Positions 6,586 through 12,757 of a stretch of DNA of 16,935 bases are shown here, piece by piece; the first letter of the stretch is position 1, and every line of letters begins with the position of its first letter. The notes below the pieces were generated by a model. The model was not told where the DNA came from and did no database searches. It worked only from the letters and a program-made list of their open reading frames with translations. The translations under genes were made by a program, and so were the position numbers. Source of the DNA: DASTCC01 sp035711465 (GTDB taxonomy: Bacteria; Acidobacteriota; Vicinamibacteria; Vicinamibacterales; SCN-69-37); the NCBI GenBank assembly GCA_035711465.1, contig DASTCC010000274.1, forward strand, positions 1-16,935, read 5' to 3'.

Positions 6586-8016
6586 TCACATCGCGCCACA
6601 CGACTTCTTCAGCCACGCGACCGCGGCCGCGGTCGCTGGCTCCTCGAGCGTCGCCGCGGGCGGCGCGGCTGGAGGGGTCGCCTGCGCCGCACCGGCGAGC
6701 TCATCGGGATCGACCTTCTCGCCGTACTGCCTGCCGGTCCGATCGGCGTCGATCGCCGTCGTCAGCGCGATCATCGCGCCGTCGGGCAGCGGCAGCGTCT
6801 CGTTGGCGCTCGAGAGGCCGGCCGTCGGCTGACCGAACGATCGCGCGCGCGGGCGGCCGCGAAACGCGATCGCCACCGCCTCGCCGGAGCTCGCCGTCCG
6901 CGGTCCGGTGAGCACCGCCACCCATGCCTGCGTCAACGCCGACAGTCGGGCCGGCGGCTCGATGCCGCCCCCCTGCCCCGCTTTCCATGCCGGTCCGGCG
7001 ACACCGCCTGCGCCGACGAACGTGCCGAGCGGCTCGTCGCCGAGGAACGGCTTCAGTCCGGCGAGCATCGGCCACATGTTGCCGCCGCCGTTGGCGCGCA
7101 GATCGACGATCCACCCGCAGCCGGCCGTGGGCATCGTCGTCGCGATCGACTCATGGACGAACGTGGTGTAGCTGTCCGCCGCGGCGCGATCGGCGCCGCC
7201 GTACGCGGGAACGTTGATGTAGCCGATGCCGCCCGTCAGCGTGCGCACCTCCGGCCGCGGGTTCTGCGCGCCTCCGGTCCGAAAGGCCGTGGTCTGCGCC
7301 GGCGGCATCAGGAAGCTGTGGCGATCGCCGAGCGCGGCGAGCAGGTAGCGGATCGCCGGGTAGACCTCCGCCGACCGTTCGGCGCCGCCGGCGAGCGCGC
7401 GCAGTTCCGGACCGAGCGTCGCCCAGTCGAGCGCGTCGCGCTTGAGCGCCTTCGTCTTCACCAGATCGATCGCGGCGTCGAGCACCGCCTGCGCTTGCGG
7501 CGCGACCGGCGCATCGGCGGTGAGCGCCGCGCCGATCTCGAACTTCAGCGCGCGGACCTCGACCGCGCCGCCGCCCTGCAGGATGACGCCGAAGATCGCG
7601 ATCGACGCCGATGCCGGCACCGGCAGCGACGTCGCGAACGGCGTCCACTCCGAATCGCCTTTGACCGCGCGATCGAGGCCGTTGTCCAGGAACAGCGATC
7701 CGCCTTGCCGATCGATGCGCATCCAGAGCGACGCCGCACCGGCACCGCGCGTCAGCATCTCGCCGCGAATGGTGACGCGCCGGCCGCGGAACGTCTCCGC
7801 CGGAATCCGCGACGAGATCGTGACGATGCTGTTCGGCGTCGCCGGTTTGAGCACGCCCAGTGACAGGATCGCGCCCGCCTGGTGCGTCACGCTGCCGGAA
7901 GCCGTGAACGTCGGCGCGCCGCCATCGGGCGTATTGATCGCCCACTCGGAGGGGGTGAGCGCCGCCGCCTGCGGCAGCAGGAGCGCGACGATCAGCAGAC
8001 AGATTCGACTCGTCAT
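6586..8016 (-). CDS. Secreted S41 family peptidase with N-terminal sugar-binding-like domain
   Basis: A 476-residue secreted serine peptidase of family S41. The signal peptide is MTSRICLLIVALLLPQAAA. Residues about 21-165 form a beta-rich domain with the WxxNxPDGG...LWMRIDRQGGSLFLDN pattern also found at the N-terminus of some erythromycin-esterase-like and AraC-type proteins; I read it as a ligand- or carbohydrate-binding module. The S41 domain follows. ALGDRHSFL carries the tricorn-type catalytic His (H233), VDLRANGGGN (about 304-313) is the family's glycine-rich strand, and GPRTASSGEAVA (about 371-382) carries the nucleophilic Ser (S376 or S377). FGQPTAG has Gln where CtpA-type enzymes have the catalytic Lys, so this one probably uses the Ser-His tetrad of the tricorn/IRBP-like branch. 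The ATG at 8016 is supported by GAGG five bases before it. The C-terminal tail is Ala/Pro-rich. Confidence 0.9.
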   Translation of the reverse strand: MTSRICLLIVALLLPQAAALTPSEWAINTPDGGAPTFTASGSVTHQAGAILSLGVLKPATPNSIVTISSRIPAETFRGRRVTIRGEMLTRGAGAASLWMRIDRQGGSLFLDNGLDRAVKGDSEWTPFATSLPVPASASIAIFGVILQGGGAVEVRALKFEIGAALTADAPVAPQAQAVLDAAIDLVKTKALKRDALDWATLGPELRALAGGAERSAEVYPAIRYLLAALGDRHSFLMPPAQTTAFRTGGAQNPRPEVRTLTGGIGYINVPAYGGADRAAADSYTTFVHESIATTMPTAGCGWIVDLRANGGGNMWPMLAGLKPFLGDEPLGTFVGAGGVAGPAWKAGQGGGIEPPARLSALTQAWVAVLTGPRTASSGEAVAIAFRGRPRARSFGQPTAGLSSANETLPLPDGAMIALTTAIDADRTGRQYGEKVDPDELAGAAQATPPAAPPAATLEEPATAAAVAWLKKSCGAM

Positions 8017-8320
8017 TGTGACCTCTGCGCATTGGACGGACGAAAGGCGTCTCTGGCGCCTCAGCGGCCCACGATACACCCGGGCGCGCTCATCTACCCG
8101 CAGTGACGTTCAGGTGAGTTTGGAGGATCAGATCGTTTCACCAGGCAGCCCCTGCAGGAGTAGACGACTGACACGGGGCCTCGCTCTTCAGCAGTGCCAG
8201 GCCAGCGGCATGTGCTGCATGGTGAACGCACGCGTCGGCACGAATAACCGCCAGCTAACCGAGGCGATTCGTCGCGTCGACGCGTGCCGCAAAAATTCTG
8301 TTCGCGCCGACGATTGTGGA

Positions 8321-8349
8321 TTTACTCTGACCGTCGCCGGCACTAAACT
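8321..8349 (+). promoter_or_regulatory. Candidate promoter for the mosaic metzincin gene
   Basis: TTTACT (8321-8326) and TAAACT (8344-8349) are separated by exactly 17 bases, each matching the consensus at four of six positions, in a locally AT-richer patch. Transcription would begin near 8356, about 100 bases before the ATG at 8456. The match is weak. Confidence 0.3.
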
Positions 8350-8442
8350 GCGGCCGCTCGATTCTGCCGGCGTCGGTCCGTCGCTTCATCCAGGTTCGAC
8401 TCGTTCGCGTTCGCCTACCACAGTCCGGGAATCCTGTTTTTC

Positions 8443-8448
8443 GGGAGG
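8443..8448 (+). promoter_or_regulatory. Shine-Dalgarno site fixing the start of the mosaic metzincin
   Basis: GGGAGG lies seven bases before the ATG at 8456, near-ideal spacing. The reading frame is open for about 1 kb further upstream, so this site decides the start. Confidence 0.8.
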
Positions 8449-8455
8449 TCCGCTC

Positions 8456-11400
8456 ATGCCGGGATCCGACGCCGGACGGCGTATGCCGCCCCACACGACG
8501 ATGCGCACGCTCCGAATTCCAGACACGGGGCCGCGGCCGCTGCGGTTCAAGCCGATCCCGCCGCAGGTCGAAGTCACCGTGTCCCCGCCGGCGCGCGTGC
8601 CGTTTCGCGCCGTGCTCCCCGCCGACGACGCCACACCGGAACGGATCGCGGCGCTGGTGGATGGCGCTGCCGAGCTCCGGCGACTGGCTGTCGGCGAGGG
8701 ACGCGGGGCGATCGATGTCACGCTGCAGAGCAAGACCGGCACGGCGGTGAAGACCGGCAGTCTGCTCCTGACGCGCAAGGGACACGCACCAATCCGAGTG
8801 CCGATCGATCCGATCACGCGCCGGTTTCGCGCCGGCGACGTTCCGTCTGGCCGCTGGCAGGTTCGCGCGGTGGCGAGCGGCTACGGCGGCGGCCGCCGCA
8901 CCGTCGTCGTCCGCGCATTCGACACGGTGCGGTGCGCGTTGCGCCTGGACGGCCACGACGCGCCGGCGACGTCACCGCTGCGGTTTCGTATCAACGGCGC
9001 GGCCGGCCGCGTTCAGATCGTCGCGCGCGATCGCACGAGCGGCAAGGTCGTGTTCGAGCGGAAGGCGCCGGTGAACAACGGCACGGTCGCACTCGCGGCC
9101 GTGCCCCATGGCGCGCTGCACTTCGAGTTCGTGGGCAACGACGCCGGCAGCTGCTACGACCTGGACGTGAACGAAATAACCGCGGCGGCCGTCCACGACA
9201 TCAGCATCGTCCCCGGCTGGCAATTGCCCGTCCCCGAACCCGATCCGCCGCCATGGCTGCTGCTCGGCGAAGCGCTCGACGGCGTCGCCCGGGTCCTGCC
9301 GTCGCTCGGCGTGGAATCGGTCGAGCAGCTCGCCGGCATGCGCGCCGAGGCGCTGATGCACCGCATGCTCGATCGCGGCGCGCCGCCGATCCACCCGCGC
9401 CTCTTCGACGCCGCGATTGAAGGCGCGCAGCAGCAACTCGGTATCGTGCCGACGAGCGGCGCGGCGCGATTGCGGCTGCGACTCGATGCCAAACAGCAGG
9501 TCACCCGACAATTCCGCCTGACGGGTCCCGGAACGATCGAGCTCGATGTCGACCTCGGAGTGGGCGCGAAGGGCCGGCTCGCGCTCGAGGGTCTCGGTCA
9601 GAAGCGCGAGTTCCCGATCACCGGCCAGCGGACGATCAGGCTGGGAGTCTCGGAGAAGCAGTGGCGACAGAATGCCCTGCTCCGAATGCGGCTCATCAAT
9701 CAGACCGCACGCCGCGTCGATGGCGTCCTCCTCGCGCAACTCCCGGCAGAACCAGGTGCGACAGCCACGGCCGTGACCGATGCCACTCGCGACCGCATCG
9801 AGAAGATCCTGGTCGCCCTCGCGCCGCACAACCCCGGGCTCGCGATCACCGTGCCGGATGACGTGCTCACCGACCAGAACATCGCCGGCTGGCTGGACCG
9901 GGCGCGCACCGTAATGCGCCAGCTCGGCATCTGCAGCATCAACGATCTCGGAACGCTTCGCATCGAACCGAATCAGGTGCTCGAGTGCGGTGCCTACGTG
10001 GCGCCGGCGCGTCCGCCCTCAGCCGACTCGGTCGTCGCGCTCGAACATTACAAGTTCGAATCGATCCTGGGCGGGACGGTGGTGCACTACAAGCCCAACG
10101 ACATCCTCGACGAGTGGGCGGTGATCGCCGGCAAGGAATGGGACATCCGCGATCGGGCCATCGTGATCAGCCGTCACGTCCGCGAACTGATGGTGATCGC
10201 GCGCCGGGTCGTTCACAACAACGGCACGGTGATCATGTGGGAAAGGCCTGACCTGCCGACAGGGCCGGCGTATGCTCCGAGCCCCGCCCCGCCGGGGGCG
10301 TACCACCAGGCGTATGGAGCCCACGGCAGCCCTGGCGGCGACGGCGATCAGAATCCTCACGTGTCGAAGAACGGGGGCGTGAGCTCGAACCGGCCGGCCC
10401 CGACCGTGACGATGTACATCCTGGACGCGACCAGCAACCTGCCTCCGATTCTGCTCATGGGACAGCAGGGCGGCCAGGGCGGACGCGGCCAGGACGGCGG
10501 CCGCGGCGGCGACGGATTCATGGGCGCGCCTGCAGAGGGCACATGGTACGGCGGTTGTTGTCGTGGACCCGGCTACGGCGGCAGCGGCGGTCCCGGCGGT
10601 CGGGGCGGCAAAGGAGGACGAGGCGGCCGAGGTGGCCGAGGCGGACAAATCACCGTGCTGACGACGGCGGCCGGTCTCGAGGTGATGGGTGCCGATCCGC
10701 CCTTGATTCTCTGTTCTCGAGGACCCGGCGGTCTGCCTGGCGTGCCGGGAGCTGCCGGACCCGGCGGCACTGGAGGGCCGGCCGGTACGGCCGACTGCAT
10801 TTCGAGGTGCAGCGAAACTCCGGAACGGCGCGGCAGCGACGGACCGCTCGGCGATCTTGGCGAGTTCGGCGAATCCGGATCGCCGGGACCGCCCGTCCTC
10901 AGCGACGCGATTCAGTTCCTCGAGATCACGGCGGCGCAGTGGGAGCGCGCGTTCAACAGCCCCCACATCCTGCACATCTTTCCGACGAGCGCGCACGTCG
11001 GCGACAGGGTCACGCTCATCGGCGAGAACTTCGACCCGGGAATCGACGTCGTCTTTTTCGACGGCGAACCGGCCGGCACGGTGCTTTCAGCGACGCGCGC
11101 ACGTTTTGACGTGCCGGTGGCCACCGGCACGTATCACGCCGTCGTGATCAAACCGCTGACCGGCAGCAAACGCATCAGCAACACGGTATTCCTGCTCGTC
11201 CAGCTGACGCTCAATCCGCTGCCGCCGCTCACCCGCTGGGAAGAAGGCGAGACGGTGGAAGTGACCGGCACGGGCTTCATGCCGGGATGCCAGCTCCTTG
11301 CGGAGGATTGGTCGGCCGACCCGGTGACGACATTCAGCCTCGCGATCGACTTCCAGTCGCCGACGATGCTGCGGACGACCATCCCCGATGCGCCCCTGGG

Positions 11401-12178
11401 CAACCTGCGCGGCGTGCGGCGGCTGCGGGTCCGCAACCCGAGCGGCGCGACGACCATGAACGAAGTCGTGGTCCGCATCGGCAAGCAGATCATCGTCAAG
11501 TGCGCGGCGTTCCGGCTCGTCGGTCAGGACAGCGGCGTCACCACGTCGCAAACGCCGCAACAGATTACGGCGCTGTTCGTCGAGGGCGGCTTCAACGCGC
11601 TCACGCATTGGTGGGGCGCGGCGGACATCGTCTTCCAGCTCGTACAGCCCGTGAAGGACGTCCTGATCGACGACGAGATCGCCGAGTGCTTCCCAGAGGA
11701 TCCCGAGGGCGAGGAGCTAGTGGCGGCGATGACGGCGGTGGCCGCGGCCGCGCCCTTCGTGCCTGGCGCCATCAACCTCGTGTTCTGCAATGACGTGGAA
11801 GGAGACGTGGTCGGCTTCACCCGCACCGGCGGCGGCGGGCCGTCGTTCCTCGGTGAGGCGGGCGATGAGCTGGAGCCGGCGGTCCGGCTCAAGCTCGCAG
11901 CCCACGAGCTCGGCCATTCGCTTTGCCTCACCCATGCGTGCGGCGAAGAGGGCCTGCCCGACTGCACTGAGTTGCACATGACGCGGATGATGTACCCGGA
12001 GGTCGTGGACGAAGGCCCGTTCGGGGAGCAGTCGTCGACAGCCGAGCTGACGTCATCGGAGATCCAACTGGCGCGGCGGACCGCAACCCATTTCGAACGC
12101 GGCAAGACCACGCCGGCCGTGGTCGACAACATCCAATTCGGCAGTACGCGATGCCTCGAAGGCGACGCCGACAACTGA
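8456..12178 (+). CDS. Mosaic metzincin-like zinc metalloprotease with collagen-like and IPT/TIG-like regions
   Basis: A 1240-residue multidomain protein with no signal peptide or membrane helix. In order: a beta-rich region (about 30-245, including a carboxypeptidase-regulatory-like part near KTGSLLLTRKGHAPIRV); a helix-hairpin-helix-like segment (about 265-330, LGVESVEQLAGMRAEAL); a beta-sandwich-like region (about 340-432); a second HhH-like piece (about 480-515, LGICSINDLGTL); a region with DRAIVISRHVRELMVIA leading into a Gly-rich collagen-like stretch (about 620-812); two IPT/TIG-like domains (about 834-916 and 917-1010); and a C-terminal metzincin-like domain with HELGHSLCLTH at 1150-1160 and a Met-turn candidate MMYP at 1178-1181. 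H1150, H1154 and H1160 would bind zinc, with E1151 catalytic. The usual Gly at position 8 of the motif is Cys1157. Several Cys nearby could form disulfides. Peptidase function is inferred, and its substrate and export route are unknown. The HEAT-like gene follows after 11 bases. Confidence 0.85.
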   Translation: MPGSDAGRRMPPHTTMRTLRIPDTGPRPLRFKPIPPQVEVTVSPPARVPFRAVLPADDATPERIAALVDGAAELRRLAVGEGRGAIDVTLQSKTGTAVKTGSLLLTRKGHAPIRVPIDPITRRFRAGDVPSGRWQVRAVASGYGGGRRTVVVRAFDTVRCALRLDGHDAPATSPLRFRINGAAGRVQIVARDRTSGKVVFERKAPVNNGTVALAAVPHGALHFEFVGNDAGSCYDLDVNEITAAAVHDISIVPGWQLPVPEPDPPPWLLLGEALDGVARVLPSLGVESVEQLAGMRAEALMHRMLDRGAPPIHPRLFDAAIEGAQQQLGIVPTSGAARLRLRLDAKQQVTRQFRLTGPGTIELDVDLGVGAKGRLALEGLGQKREFPITGQRTIRLGVSEKQWRQNALLRMRLINQTARRVDGVLLAQLPAEPGATATAVTDATRDRIEKILVALAPHNPGLAITVPDDVLTDQNIAGWLDRARTVMRQLGICSINDLGTLRIEPNQVLECGAYVAPARPPSADSVVALEHYKFESILGGTVVHYKPNDILDEWAVIAGKEWDIRDRAIVISRHVRELMVIARRVVHNNGTVIMWERPDLPTGPAYAPSPAPPGAYHQAYGAHGSPGGDGDQNPHVSKNGGVSSNRPAPTVTMYILDATSNLPPILLMGQQGGQGGRGQDGGRGGDGFMGAPAEGTWYGGCCRGPGYGGSGGPGGRGGKGGRGGRGGRGGQITVLTTAAGLEVMGADPPLILCSRGPGGLPGVPGAAGPGGTGGPAGTADCISRCSETPERRGSDGPLGDLGEFGESGSPGPPVLSDAIQFLEITAAQWERAFNSPHILHIFPTSAHVGDRVTLIGENFDPGIDVVFFDGEPAGTVLSATRARFDVPVATGTYHAVVIKPLTGSKRISNTVFLLVQLTLNPLPPLTRWEEGETVEVTGTGFMPGCQLLAEDWSADPVTTFSLAIDFQSPTMLRTTIPDAPLGNLRGVRRLRVRNPSGATTMNEVVVRIGKQIIVKCAAFRLVGQDSGVTTSQTPQQITALFVEGGFNALTHWWGAADIVFQLVQPVKDVLIDDEIAECFPEDPEGEELVAAMTAVAAAAPFVPGAINLVFCNDVEGDVVGFTRTGGGGPSFLGEAGDELEPAVRLKLAAHELGHSLCLTHACGEEGLPDCTELHMTRMMYPEVVDEGPFGEQSSTAELTSSEIQLARRTATHFERGKTTPAVVDNIQFGSTRCLEGDADN
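10468..10660 (+). repeat. GGN-codon repeat encoding the collagen-like stretch
   Basis: Two runs of three-base periodic GGN/CGN codons (about 10468-10520 and 10570-10650) encode Gly-Gly-X and Gly-X-Y series such as GGRGGKGGRGGRGGRGG. They are separated by a non-repetitive insert containing a Cys-Cys pair. The DNA repeat is imperfect, and the frame is kept throughout. A third, more collagen-typical GLPGVPGAAGPGG series lies at about 10729-10790. Confidence 0.7.
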
Positions 12179-12185
12179 GGGAGGG
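12179..12185 (+). promoter_or_regulatory. Shine-Dalgarno site of the HEAT-like gene
   Basis: GGGAGGG begins at the base after the metzincin stop codon and ends four bases before the ATG at 12190. The strong site and short gap imply that the two genes are co-transcribed and co-translated. Confidence 0.75.
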
Positions 12186-12189
12186 CAAC

Positions 12190-12687
12190 ATGCCGACCGA
12201 CATCGAGGTTCGCCTGATGCGGCTGCTCAATTCAATCGAGCTGCGACGAGGGCTCGCCGGAGAGATCGAGGCGATGGGCACCGAGGCGGTGACCGTGGTC
12301 TGCGATGCGGCCCTGGGCACGTACGTGGGCCAGCGGCCCTGGATCCGCAATCGTGCCGCGGCGCTGGTCGGCGTCATGCGTCATCCCCAGGCCGTCGAGA
12401 CGCTGGCGCTGCTGGTCGCGAGCGACTCCGCCCCCGTCAGCCGCCGGGCGCTTCGGGCTGTGCGCCGACGGGAACGGCACGACCTGGTTCCCGACGTCCA
12501 GGGCCTGCTCGATCGCGAAGATACGCCGCCGACGCTCGCGGCGGAGGCGGTGCTGACGCTGGCGGCGCTGAACACGAAACCGGCTCGGGCCGCGATCGCC
12601 AAATATGAGAGCAAGACGGGTGGCCCAAGCACTCACCGCAGCTCGCCGGTGGTGCGGCGGGCGCTCTCTCGGAGCGCACGCGCCTGA
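12190..12687 (+). CDS. Small HEAT-repeat-like helical protein
   Basis: A 165-residue, apparently cytoplasmic, all-helical protein without signal peptide or membrane segment. Successive helical pairs resemble HEAT/armadillo repeats: RNRAAALVGVMRHPQAVETLALLVAS (about 52-77), APVSRRALRAVRRRERHDLVPDVQGLL (about 80-106) and TPPTLAAEAVLTLAALNTKPARAAIAKY (about 110-137). A basic Ser-rich tail follows. Such repeats usually form a protein-binding surface. It sits 11 bases behind the metzincin gene with a strong ribosome site, so it may bind that protein as a chaperone, inhibitor or adaptor; this is inferred from linkage alone. The ATG at 12190 is chosen over an in-frame ATG at 12151, which lies inside the upstream gene and would add an Arg-rich leader. 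Confidence 0.7.
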   Translation: MPTDIEVRLMRLLNSIELRRGLAGEIEAMGTEAVTVVCDAALGTYVGQRPWIRNRAAALVGVMRHPQAVETLALLVASDSAPVSRRALRAVRRRERHDLVPDVQGLLDREDTPPTLAAEAVLTLAALNTKPARAAIAKYESKTGGPSTHRSSPVVRRALSRSARA

Positions 12688-12700
12688 GACACACGGCGCG
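12661..12700 (+). terminator. Two tandem GC hairpins at the end of the HEAT-like gene
   Basis: GCGCTC/GAGCGC (12661-12666 with 12672-12677, five-base loop) is followed by CGCGCC/GGCGCG (12679-12684 with 12695-12700, ten-base loop). The second straddles the stop codon. There is no T-run, so an intrinsic terminator is uncertain. Short stems of this kind also arise by chance in GC-rich coding DNA. Confidence 0.3.
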
Positions 12701-12757
12701 AGCACGGCGGCGGGAGCGGATCGGCGCATCGCACGATACACTGCACGCGAACCAGCC

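Larger units (their letters stand above)
8017..8455. other. 439-base divergent intergenic region without a recognisable gene
   Basis: This lies between the diverging S41 peptidase and mosaic metzincin genes. It holds the Shine-Dalgarno sites of both, a candidate promoter for the plus-strand gene (8321-8349) and a 12-base palindrome CGCGTCGACGCG (8273-8284). The plus-strand reading frame stays open through the whole gap, but it shows no signal peptide, no recognisable domain and no ribosome site until 8456, so I treat it as non-coding. I see no tRNA or riboswitch. Confidence 0.6.

Noticed and set aside
7442..8455. About 1 kb of open plus-strand frame upstream of the mosaic metzincin ATG
   Set aside because: It overlaps the S41 gene antisense, shows no signal peptide or domain, and the strong GGGAGG site sits at 8443 just before the ATG at 8456.
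10573..10800. Pro/Arg-rich minus-strand frame (PPRPP repeats)
   Set aside because: It is simply the reverse complement of the Gly-rich codons in the collagen-like region of the mosaic protein.
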